From DAOVQB01 sp023128935 (GTDB lineage Bacteria > Eisenbacteria > RBG-16-71-46 > CAIMUX01 > WJJG01): a stretch of DNA of 13,413 bases. Within the stretch, counting starts at the first letter, position 1, and every line of letters starts with the position of its first letter. The DNA is taken from assembly GCA_030628905.1 (NCBI GenBank), contig DAOVQB010000120.1, positions 1-13,413 on the forward strand, written 5' to 3'. A model generated the notes under the pieces. The model did not search any database. It saw only the letters and a list, made by a program, of their open reading frames with translations, and was not told where the DNA came from. Made by a program: the position numbers and the translations under genes. Below are positions 7,484-13,413 of this stretch, one piece after another.

Positions 7484-7959
7484 GCTTCCTCCCTCGCTTG
7501 TCTCCTCTGTTTCGCTCGTCCTAGCGCGTCACCCCGGTTCCCTGTATGTTGGGATCCTCAGGTGCCTGTCCCCAAAAGGAGCAGACGGACCCATTCCGAT
7601 CGACAGGATGGGGGTCCGCTTGCGACGATACAAGATCATACACAGCCATGCTGCCAGGCCCAATCCTCTGATACGACTTTGTCGGATGTAGCCTGCGATG
7701 CACAGCTCAAGGCCATCCGGCCCAACATCCGGTGGAATTGACCTGATGGTTTCGGATTGATCGTATACCCCACAGCTGATATTGCTTGTGAGGCGTTGGC
7801 GGTGCAGCTCACCGCGCATATCGCATGTCACAACCGGCTATCGCGGCACCGAGTCGTCCTTGCACTTTGCGGATTCATCTTGCGCGCGGCAAGTCGTGGG
7901 CAGGCCAGGGTGCTCGTGAGTAGTATGAAGCAAGGAAAGGGGAAAGGAGAGGGAGTGTC
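7484..7959. other. Gene-poor gap upstream of the glycosyltransferase and TrmO genes
   Basis: These 476 bases separate two divergent genes. The only coding-like stretch is the fragment at 7529-7831 on the minus strand, listed separately. Ends of the gap carry purine-rich ribosome-site regions: GGGAGGAA before 7483 on the minus strand, and an almost unbroken purine run at 7928-7954 before 7960. I find no RNA gene and no clear promoter. Confidence 0.6.
7529..7831 (-). pseudogene. Possible fragment of a polysaccharide-biosynthesis protein
   Basis: A 100-codon open frame begins at a GTG without a ribosome site and ends 45 bases before the glycosyltransferase start, on the same strand. Its middle reads GLGLAAWLCMILYRRKRTPI then LSIGMGPSAPFGDRHLRI. 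That spacing of a long helix, a basic turn, a beta-strand and 'xGxGP' recalls the segment 'L..llakllGKPvillGqGiGPl' of polysaccharide pyruvyl transferases. The resemblance is by eye only and weak. If real, this is a short internal remnant of a deleted polysaccharide gene; otherwise it is a chance frame. Confidence 0.25.
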
Positions 7960-8460
7960 GTGGACTCTATTGCATTCCGCCCGATAGGCATTATCCATAG
8001 TCCACATAAGCGATCAGAGGAAATCCCCATCCAACCGGTCTATGCCGGCGGCATTCAGGGGCGCGCCGAGCTGTTTCCTGAGTATGCTGATGGCCTGCAG
8101 GATCTGAATGGTTTCTCCCACGTTTATCTGATCTACCATTTTCACAAGACGACCACCTCCCGGCTCATTGTGACACCCTTCCTCGACGATTCTCCCCGGG
8201 GCGTGTTCGCCACGCGTGCACCATGTAGGCCAAATGCGATTGGGCTCAGCTTGGTGCGTCTCCTGAGAATCGAGGGTTGCACCTTGCACGTGGAGGATAT
8301 TGACATCCTTGACGATACCCCGCTCTTGGACATCAAGCCCTATGTGGCGCGTTTCGATAGCCGCGCGGATGCTCGCTGCGGTTGGACGGAGGAGGTCGAT
8401 GAGGCGACCGCTAGCAAGCGTGGTCTACGACAGCACGGGCGGGCCTGTGGGGATGCATGA
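7960..8460 (+). CDS. trmO: tRNA (N6-threonylcarbamoyladenosine-37-N6)-methyltransferase TrmO
   Basis: This is the TrmO/TsaA (formerly UPF0066, YaeB-like) family, which uses S-adenosylmethionine to methylate t6A37 in certain tRNAs. The signature PRGVFATRAPCRPNAIGLS is at 79-97, and DDTPLLDIKPY (118-128) is the second conserved block. RPIGIIHSPHK (7-17) is the usual opening. The start is GTG 7960, preceded by GGAGAGGGAG at 7945-7954 within a nearly pure purine run. The 166-residue length is normal for the bacterial single-domain form; the last 25 residues are unconserved. It is the first of three rightward genes, with a 57-base gap to the next. These three have no shared pathway that I can see. 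Confidence 0.9.
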   Translation: MDSIAFRPIGIIHSPHKRSEEIPIQPVYAGGIQGRAELFPEYADGLQDLNGFSHVYLIYHFHKTTTSRLIVTPFLDDSPRGVFATRAPCRPNAIGLSLVRLLRIEGCTLHVEDIDILDDTPLLDIKPYVARFDSRADARCGWTEEVDEATASKRGLRQHGRACGDA

Positions 8461-8517
8461 CCGGAAACCCACGGTCTTGCGCGCTGCTCAAGTGTGATGC
8501 CACAGGAATGAGGTAAC

Positions 8518-9027
8518 ATGGGAAGGGCAATGACAGAGCACGCACCCAGGAAACTAGACCACCCTGCGCTCATCCAGGTCGTGAAGAACACCCCGCTTGT
8601 CGCCATCGACCTGGTCATAAGAAACGCGCGCGATGAGGTGCTGTTAGGGCTGCGGACCAACGAGCCTGCCAAGGGCTTCTGGTTTGTGCCTGGCGGCCGG
8701 ATCTGTAAGAACGAACGCATCCACGATGCCTTTGAGCGTATTGCCAACGATGAGCTTGGAACGAGATTGTCCATCGAGGATGCTCGTTTCTTGGGCGTGT
8801 TCGAACACCTGTACAAGGAGAACTTCGCCGATGAACCCGATATCGGTACACACTATGTTGTGTTGGCTTATGAGGTGAAGCCTGACAGGTTACTTCAGGA
8901 ACTTCCGCGGTCTCAACACAGTCAGTATCGGTGGCAGGCAGCGAATGCTCTTCTTCGGGCCGATGATGTGCATCCCAATACGAAGGCGTATCTCGCGAGG
9001 CGGGATATACCGGATGGGCCCGCATGA
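8518..9027 (+). CDS. gmm: GDP-mannose mannosyl hydrolase (Nudix superfamily)
   Basis: The 169-residue protein matches the Gmm/WcaH family, which hydrolyses GDP-mannose or GDP-glucose to GDP plus the sugar and sits in many capsule, colanic acid and O-antigen clusters. Family hallmarks are VVKNTPLVAIDLVIRN (21-36), RTNEPAKGFWFVPGGR (46-61) and a Nudix-like GGRICKNERIHDAFERI (59-75). The normal REUxEE core of Nudix enzymes is altered, as in known Gmm proteins, consistent with C-O rather than P-O cleavage. THYVVLAYEV and the late HPNTKAY are also typical. GAGGT at 8510-8514 precedes ATG 8518; ATG 8530 is an in-frame alternative with GGAAGGG just upstream. The gene probably serves the same polysaccharide pathway as the nearby glycosyltransferase and flippase, although it is on the opposite strand and separated by trmO. 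Confidence 0.88.
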   Translation: MGRAMTEHAPRKLDHPALIQVVKNTPLVAIDLVIRNARDEVLLGLRTNEPAKGFWFVPGGRICKNERIHDAFERIANDELGTRLSIEDARFLGVFEHLYKENFADEPDIGTHYVVLAYEVKPDRLLQELPRSQHSQYRWQAANALLRADDVHPNTKAYLARRDIPDGPA

Positions 9028-9082
9028 ATCCCAGCGGCGGGTAGCCTTCTAGTGTGCTGTATCTCCTCGAGGGGCGGGCGAT

Positions 9083-9151
9083 AGGAGCGAAAGAGGAAGG
9101 ACAGGGCAGGGAACGCAAGGGAAGGAAAGCAAAGGGAAGGGAGGGAAGAGA
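9083..9151 (+). promoter_or_regulatory. T-free purine-rich leader before the cobalamin adenosyltransferase gene
   Basis: For 69 bases up to the ATG at 9152 the coding strand has no T and only scattered C, with overlapping AGGGA/AAGGA/GGGAGG words. The last of these (GGGAGGGAAGAG, 9140-9151) serves as ribosome site. The stretch may act as an extended ribosome-landing region or have a structural role. Confidence 0.5.
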
Positions 9152-9754
9152 ATGACGATATACACAGGGTCCGGCGACAAGGGAGAGACAAGTCTCCTTA
9201 GCGGAGAACGGGTCCCTAAGAGCCACGAAAGGATTGAGGCTTACGGGGATGTTGACGAGCTGAACTCCGTTCTGGGAGCACTTGTCGCGGTCCTGCGCGT
9301 GGGACAGCCTCAACTCATCCGGGAGATCCAGGGTATTCAATCGGATCTCTTCCGCGCAGGTGCGTGGCTTGCCACTGCTACTGACTCGCCCACAAATGCG
9401 TCACTTGAGGAAATGGCTCCGGAGAAGAGCAGAGCCCTCGAGGCGGCCATCGATCGCATGGAGGCGGATCTTCCCAAGCTCGATGGCTTCATCCTACCCG
9501 GCGGGCATCCGGCAGCGGCGTGGGCTCATGTGGCGAGAGCCGTGTGCCGCAGGGCAGAAAGGCGCGTGGTTGGCTTGCTTCTGGAGAGCAATGCTAGCCC
9601 CGATGCTACCCCGCCTCGGTCCAACAATGATCGTTGCTCTGCTCAATTGCGGGAGGCGGTCATCTACCTCAATCGGCTTTCCGATTACCTGTTTGTACTA
9701 GCCCGCCACTGCAATCTGATCCTCGGCGTGCCAGATATCTCCTGCAAACAATGA
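9152..9754 (+). CDS. pduO: PduO-type ATP:cob(I)alamin adenosyltransferase
   Basis: The enzyme transfers the 5'-deoxyadenosyl group of ATP to cob(I)alamin, making adenosylcobalamin for B12-dependent mutases. All signature blocks are present: TGSGDKGET (5-13, ATP loop), RIEAYGDVDELNS (27-39), FILPGG (113-118), HVARAVCRRAERR (126-138) and YLNRLSDYLFVLAR (172-185). The 200-residue length is slightly above the family norm because of about 20 extra polar residues at 145-166 between the last two blocks, where most relatives have a short loop. No mutase or B12 synthesis gene is visible alongside, so it probably serves enzymes encoded elsewhere, as methylmalonyl-CoA mutase-linked copies (MMAB type) often do. 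The start at 9152 follows a very purine-rich leader. It converges on the BNR protein gene across a tandem-repeat array. Confidence 0.92.
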   Translation: MTIYTGSGDKGETSLLSGERVPKSHERIEAYGDVDELNSVLGALVAVLRVGQPQLIREIQGIQSDLFRAGAWLATATDSPTNASLEEMAPEKSRALEAAIDRMEADLPKLDGFILPGGHPAAAWAHVARAVCRRAERRVVGLLLESNASPDATPPRSNNDRCSAQLREAVIYLNRLSDYLFVLARHCNLILGVPDISCKQ

Positions 9755-9914
9755 AGCAACCTGGTCGGGGAGCATGAACCTGCTGTTCCGTTGAGCCGCA
9801 CGATAATCCCGCAGAGTCGCGAACCTCCCCGGACGGCTCCGCTGCACCTGATGCTCGCGCTGTCGTCTTCTCCTGTGTGTGGCTCAAACCGCACCGATAG
9901 GCAGAGAATGCCGG

Positions 9915-10010
9915 GCTCTGTTCCTCGGGCCACAGCGCTCTATTCCTCGGGCCACAGCGCTCTATTCCTCGGGCCACAGCGCTCTGTTCCTCGGGCCACA
10001 GCGCTCTATT
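9915..10010. repeat. 22-bp tandem repeat, four full copies plus a partial fifth
   Basis: Units lie at 9915-9936, 9937-9958, 9959-9980 and 9981-10002, with the first 8 bases of another at 10003-10010. Each runs from GCTCT(A/G)TTCC to GGGCCACAGC. The only visible difference is A or G at position 6. Junctions create the palindrome AGCGCT. The array fills the end of the gap between two convergent genes, and its partial copy includes the stop codon of the BNR protein gene (10006-10008). Confidence 0.92.
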
Positions 10011-11721
10011 TCAGGAGCACACATTTTCTCGTGATCGCCAGGTTTCCTACTTCAATGCGATACAGATAAATGCCTGACGTCCGATCTTCCCTGCCGCTCC
10101 AGACAACTGAGTGATCTCCAGCGTCTTGCACACCATCAACAAGCGTCTCTAACAGGTGCCCATTGGCGTCATGGATGCGGAGCGAAACATGTTTGGACGC
10201 AGCCAGGCTGTAGGAAATCGTAGTTTGCCCGCTCCCGATCCTGGCAGAAAATGGATTCGGACTGTTCTGCCAAAGAACCACATTGTCTCTACCGCCCTGT
10301 AGCACGGGCTCATCAACGGCACTCGCCCCTGTAGGCCTAGCCCAAATAAAGATGTCCGCATGGCTCGGATCGTTCAAGTAGCTGGCAGCCAATCCAATAT
10401 ACGGGGAATCGGGGACATTCGAAGTCATCGCCAGGTATCGATTGTCATAACTACTGCTGCTTGTGATGTCCTCGATCATCGTCCAGGTTTCTCCCCTGTC
10501 GGTCGTTTGCCATTTCTGTATTTCATGTATTCCACCCGCCGGATCATCTGTTCTGAGCAGATAGACATCAAACTCAGTATCGGAGCAGGAGTGGATGCCG
10601 TAAATGCAGTTTCCCATGAGGCGGATGTTATAGGCGGGGAACACCTCCGTAATGTCGATCTTCTGCCATTCGCCATCCTCCCAATAACGCAAGTACCAGT
10701 ACACCGGATTGTAGGTTGACTGTCTGTTGGTGTCTTGTTGCACCAGATAGAGATTGCCCGCGGGGGAGAAACATCCCGTGCTGATGCCCAGAATGTCCGA
10801 AGCATCCGGCGAGTGCTCGATGAGGCAATACGTGTCCATCTCGATTACGTCTATTGCTCCCTGGGTAGTGATGTTCTTCGTGAAGGAGTTATCCACGTTT
10901 GTCCACGTCTCTCCATCAGCGCTCTGTAAGTAGTAGCAATCTGGGTAGCCATAGGATGGATCTCTGTTGCAGCGATTCACGACGAGGTGTATTCCATCGC
11001 TGTCAGCGTGCATGATCCTGGCGTGATAGGCCCAGTAGTTCTCTGCTGTTCCGAAATTGACCACGATTTTTCCTGCATCCCAAGTAAGGCCATCGTCCTC
11101 CGATTTGTAGAACTTGATCCGGTAGTGATCGGAATAGGCGTCACTTCCATACCGCGAAGATACAAACAGGTCTCCGTTGGCGAGTTTCCAGATATGGGGA
11201 TAGCAATTCCCTGACGCAGTTGTGTGAACCAAAGAGAATCCTGCGGCGGGATTCTCAGGCTCAATCGAGCGTTTGACTTGGTAGGGCCCGTTGTGGGCAC
11301 TGGCCCCGGTATGACGCAGTTGCTCATGAACGACAATGATATGCCCGTCATCTGCAACAACAAGCGCGCCATGGCCGTGGGGATCAGTGGCGCCATAGGT
11401 TCCTAGTCCAACTCCGTAGGACTCAGAGATCTCTTCTGTGTCATGGTCATAGTAGAACACCATATTCTCAATCGAGTAGCCGCCGCCGCCCTTCTGCATC
11501 CACAGGAAATACGTTCGGCTGTGATCTCCGGAGTAGTAGTACAGTTGGGGCCCGAAATTATAGGCCGTTATGGCTTGAGGGTTATGTCCCCTGGAGTCAG
11601 TCGAATAGATGCAGCCGTTGCTGATGTCAGCAGAGGCTACAAGCGGGAACCAGGCGGCCAGGCCAAGAAGCAGCGCTGCTGACCAGCAAGTAGGGCCTTG
11701 CTTCGGGTGCCGTGTTTTCAT
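10006..11721 (-). CDS. Secreted BNR-repeat protein with C-terminal FlgD-like/sorting-like domain
   Basis: This 571-residue exported protein has a signal peptide of about 31 residues (MKTRHPKQGPTCWSAALLLG ... LVASA). The body resembles the BNR_4 type of sialidase-like beta-propeller: DPHGHGALVV (113-122), NCYPHIWKLANGDLFVSSRY (172-191), and Asp-box-like turns SEDDGLTW (207-214), SADGETW (267-273) and TTDRGETW (406-413). From about 485 it changes to QNSPNPFSARIG, TTISYSLAAS, VSLRIHDANGHLLETLVDG and SGIYLYRIEVG. This is the FlgD-Ig/type IX sorting-like C-terminal domain usual in FCB-group secreted proteins. Catalytic sialidase residues are not evident, so a polysaccharide-binding or lyase-like role is as likely as sialidase. 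GGAGAGGAG precedes ATG 11721. It lies 125 bases downstream of the TrmB-family gene on the same strand, with a phased 10-bp repeat in between. Confidence 0.82.
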   Translation of the reverse strand: MKTRHPKQGPTCWSAALLLGLAAWFPLVASADISNGCIYSTDSRGHNPQAITAYNFGPQLYYYSGDHSRTYFLWMQKGGGGYSIENMVFYYDHDTEEISESYGVGLGTYGATDPHGHGALVVADDGHIIVVHEQLRHTGASAHNGPYQVKRSIEPENPAAGFSLVHTTASGNCYPHIWKLANGDLFVSSRYGSDAYSDHYRIKFYKSEDDGLTWDAGKIVVNFGTAENYWAYHARIMHADSDGIHLVVNRCNRDPSYGYPDCYYLQSADGETWTNVDNSFTKNITTQGAIDVIEMDTYCLIEHSPDASDILGISTGCFSPAGNLYLVQQDTNRQSTYNPVYWYLRYWEDGEWQKIDITEVFPAYNIRLMGNCIYGIHSCSDTEFDVYLLRTDDPAGGIHEIQKWQTTDRGETWTMIEDITSSSSYDNRYLAMTSNVPDSPYIGLAASYLNDPSHADIFIWARPTGASAVDEPVLQGGRDNVVLWQNSPNPFSARIGSGQTTISYSLAASKHVSLRIHDANGHLLETLVDGVQDAGDHSVVWSGREDRTSGIYLYRIEVGNLAITRKCVLLK

Positions 11722-11735
11722 CGTACTCCTCTCCT

Positions 11736-11785
11736 TTGCTTGCGGGTGCTTACGTGTGCTTACAGGTGCTTACAGGTCCTTTGCC
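11736..11785 (-). repeat. Phased 10-bp direct repeats in the leader of the BNR protein gene
   Basis: On the plus strand GTGCTTACGT, GTGCTTACAG and GTGCTTACAG sit at 11746-11755, 11756-11765 and 11766-11775. More divergent flanking units are at 11736-11745 (TTGCTTGCGG) and 11776-11785 (GTCCTTTGCC). The period is one helical turn, so every copy faces the same side of the DNA, directly upstream of the ribosome site. An operator for cooperative binding is plausible but unproven. Confidence 0.6.
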
Positions 11786-11846
11786 TTTATCGCCTGTATT
11801 TCCAAATCTCTCTCCTCGCTTTTCTGGATGTGCCTACTATCACGTT

Positions 11847-12677
11847 TCATGAACGTTGCTGATTGTCTTCTAGAGAGATGGAGTCGCGATATTCGAACTT
11901 GAACTCATCAAGCGTGAGTGCCTGGGACCAGTGAATGTCAAAGAGTTCCTGCAAGCCACTTATTAGATTGGATCGACGGATGATTGCAGCCGAGAATTTA
12001 CCGGTTGCGGCCGTTGGCTCTTCGAGTGAGAACAACAATGCATTGCCGTCGAAGATCATCATTTTCATCGGCAGGTTTTGTGCGATCCTCACTTGCTCTC
12101 CGGCATCAGAATACATCTCGATTACGGATCTTGAGACCAGCTTGCTTGCCTCGGAGATTTCGTATATGGATCTGTATGTCACACCTCTCTTCAGTCCCGC
12201 TAACTCTTCCTCGTTCCTCTTGGACATGGCATAGGGGGCTTTGTTGAATGACAATACTTCCTTGGTTGCTTCTCTTTCCATGGCGAGCATCTTGTCTGCA
12301 ATGAGAGCAGTGTTGCGTAGGATCTCTATGCATTCCTGTGTGGAGGTCTGATTCTGTCCTGTCTCGTAGTGCTTCTGGAGTTCAAGCAGCATCGTTTGGG
12401 AAAGAGCAAGTTGATGCTGGGCGCGTTCAACGAAGTTGCCGATTGCCGCTCGGGGGTCTGCCGGCTTGTACCGTTTCACCTTTCCGGGAATGAGTGCGCA
12501 GAGGCCTTTGTCCAAGAGTTTCTGTAGGGTGTAGTAGATCATCTTTTGGGGGACGCCGGAACCCGGAACAAGGTCGCTGACTGCGGATGTGTTTCGTTTC
12601 AGCAGCGCGAGATATACCTTGGCCTCGTTTACCGAAAGCCCCATCTTGGAGAGAGTGTGCAAGTGGCTACTGGGCAT
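11847..12677 (-). CDS. TrmB-family transcriptional regulator
   Basis: The N-terminal 75 residues form a TrmB-type winged helix: LSKMGLSVNEAKVYLALLKR (9-28), then SGVPQKMIYYTLQKLLDKGL (40-59) as recognition region, and a wing ending KVKRYKPADP. A predicted coiled coil (about 80-105, ERAQHQLALSQTMLLELQKH) follows, as in TrmB dimers. The C-terminal part (110-276) resembles the effector-side domain of bacterial TrmB-like proteins (IEILRNTALIADKMLAMERE, EVLSFNKAPY). Archaeal TrmB proteins control sugar uptake and metabolism; bacterial ones are little studied. GGAG about 6 bases before ATG 12677 supports the start. The next gene downstream on the same strand is the secreted BNR protein, a likely target. 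GGAAAACTTTCC at 12730-12741, about 53 bases upstream, is a possible self-operator. Effector unknown. Confidence 0.83.
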   Translation of the reverse strand: MPSSHLHTLSKMGLSVNEAKVYLALLKRNTSAVSDLVPGSGVPQKMIYYTLQKLLDKGLCALIPGKVKRYKPADPRAAIGNFVERAQHQLALSQTMLLELQKHYETGQNQTSTQECIEILRNTALIADKMLAMEREATKEVLSFNKAPYAMSKRNEEELAGLKRGVTYRSIYEISEASKLVSRSVIEMYSDAGEQVRIAQNLPMKMMIFDGNALLFSLEEPTAATGKFSAAIIRRSNLISGLQELFDIHWSQALTLDEFKFEYRDSISLEDNQQRS

Positions 12678-12844
12678 CAGGACTCCGTTCTATTGGGGGC
12701 GTGTTGGAGAGGACGCGTCGATGCTGGACGGAAAACTTTCCCCCCAGGCCTCTCCTGGAAGCCCTGTTCACCACCGGACATCAAGACGCGGTTTATGTCT
12801 ACCACCATGCCTATGGTGAATACTGGATGTTTGCTATCCATCTG

Positions 12845-13192
12845 TCAAGAGGGGAATCGCGAGGACGCAGCAGGGCTGCGCTGGGAATGCGGCGGGAGCG
12901 CTGCTGGGACGCAATGAGACAACTGTAGGAACAGAAGTGCGTTGAATGCTTGGTTCTGGGTGGAGGTGGAGACCTTGGCCCGAGTGGCCAGATGGCTGAG
13001 GTAGGCTTTGGCGTCGGCAGATGTCGGTGGAGCTGTCCTCGGGTCGCCTAGGTACTGCAGATACCTATCGGTCCATCCGAGGTAGCTTCGCTCCGTTCGA
13101 GGGGAGTAGTGGCGCAGCCAGGCCGCGAAGCCGCCCAGTCGGCCTTCCTGCGTGCGTGACACCCTCTCGTCCGCTCTCGCATACCGTTCCAC
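12845..13192 (-). pseudogene. Truncated integron/IS91-type tyrosine recombinase (N-terminal domain only)
   Basis: From GTG 13192 (AAGGGA upstream) the frame encodes a SAM-like core-binding domain: LRHYSPRTERSYLGWTDRYL, then AYLSHLATRAKVSTSTQNQA, then FNALLFL. The 'KVSxSTQNQAxNALLFL' string is highly typical of integron integrases and the XerC/D-like recombinases that accompany IS91-type elements. After ALLFL the sequence switches to QLSHCVPAALPPHSQRSPAA and stops at 12845, with no further homology. The catalytic domain (R...HxxR...Y) is absent from the frame, and I could not find it convincingly nearby. The product cannot recombine DNA. The break near 12930 probably marks a deletion or insertion junction. 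Confidence 0.75.
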
Positions 13193-13201
13193 AACGTCCC
13201 T

Positions 13202-13294
13202 TGCTTCTACCTATGCGTACCTCCGCATATCCCGGCCATGGCGGGGGATTATGGATATACGCAAAGGCCGCTATCTGCTTCTACCTATGCGTAC
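13202..13294. repeat. 19-bp direct repeats with internal palindromes upstream of the recombinase fragment
   Basis: TGCTTCTACCTATGCGTAC occurs identically at 13202-13220 and 13276-13294. The first copy overlaps the inverted repeat TATGCG (13212-13217) / CGCATA (13224-13229). ATATCC (13227-13232) also pairs with GGATAT (13253-13258). The first copy begins 10 bases from the recombinase start codon, a place where recombinase sites or element ends are often found. Confidence 0.7.
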
Positions 13295-13413
13295 TGTCGA
13301 TGGTGCTTAAAAGCCGCGTAAAGCTGGTGAAGACCGCGCGTTTCTCCCCCGAGATTGTTCGGCGGGGGCTTGATATCAGCAAGAACCCCTGAAGGATCGC
13401 TCCTGGAGCCGCA
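13295..13413. other. Unassigned right end of window
   Basis: A plus-strand frame stays open to 13392 (ending RFSPEIVRRGLDISKNP), but I recognise no family and see no ribosome site. A C5/G5 stem (around 13346-13368) is imperfect and lacks a T-run. Confidence 0.4.

Noticed and set aside
7308..7691. Ser/Leu-rich plus-strand open frames across the 12-bp repeats
   Set aside because: They are antisense readings of the repeat array, which stays open in several frames because of its composition; no start signal.
9793..9839. GAGCCG/CGGCTC inverted repeat as a terminator for the adenosyltransferase gene
   Set aside because: Six-bp arms with a 35-base loop and no T-run; too weak.
9915..10010. CRISPR array or plasmid iterons
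   Set aside because: The 22-bp copies are contiguous with no spacers, so not CRISPR. No replication initiator gene or AT-rich tract lies nearby, so iterons are not supported.
12740..12830. Plus-strand words LLEA, DIKT and STTM that recall the C-terminal part of a tyrosine recombinase
   Set aside because: They lie in two frames and on the strand opposite to the recombinase fragment, and key H, R and Y residues are not in place; chance is likely.
13345..13370. C5/G5 hairpin as an intrinsic terminator
   Set aside because: The stem is interrupted and not followed by a T-run.

Overview
The window looks like chromosomal DNA of an uncultured Gram-negative bacterium of the FCB assemblage, most like the Candidatus Eisenbacteria / Latescibacteria type. 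This is an inference from protein style, not from a phylogenetic marker. The pointers are a secreted BNR-type protein ending in a FlgD-like/type IX-sorting-like domain (QNSPNPF ... SGIYLYRIEVG ... R), a secreted beta-helix gene opening with the 'RPDGTGDFPNIQAAIDA' formula, a secreted CotH-like protein, a TrmB-family regulator in a bacterial setting, and moderately high GC with strong Shine-Dalgarno sites and GTG starts.

Layout. (1) 1-1.5 kb: a leftward CotH-family protein that appears cut short at its C-terminus. (2) 1.5-3.0 kb: a rightward AAA-type ATPase fused to a DUF234/PD-(D/E)xK nuclease-like domain, with a promoter candidate and a perfect 10-bp inverted repeat in front. (3) 3.0-4.7 kb: a decay zone holding the C-terminal remnant of an IS91-family transposase, a beta-helix gene whose core has been deleted, an intact GNAT acetyltransferase, and a ~160-bp element with terminal inverted repeats. 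(4) 4.7-7.5 kb: a leftward, translationally coupled pair, GT4 glycosyltransferase then Wzx-type flippase, belonging to a surface polysaccharide locus; the glycosyltransferase starts with twelve tandem copies of a 12-bp unit. A short possible polysaccharide-gene remnant lies just upstream. (5) 7.96-9.75 kb: three rightward housekeeping-type enzymes, TrmO, GDP-mannose mannosyl hydrolase and PduO-type cobalamin adenosyltransferase. (6) 9.75-12.7 kb: a four-copy 22-bp tandem array, the leftward BNR protein, a phased 10-bp repeat in its leader, and the TrmB-family regulator upstream on the same strand. (7) 12.7-13.4 kb: the N-terminal half of an integron/IS91-type tyrosine recombinase, preceded by direct and inverted repeats.

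How the genes fit together: the flippase, glycosyltransferase and probably the GDP-mannose hydrolase point to export and assembly of a mannose-containing polysaccharide. The TrmB protein is a plausible regulator of the secreted BNR protein. The rest is a mosaic of housekeeping genes and broken mobile or secreted genes. I see no clear new multi-gene system. The most unusual content is a set of short tandem and inverted repeats in leaders, intergenic gaps and one gene's 5' end.
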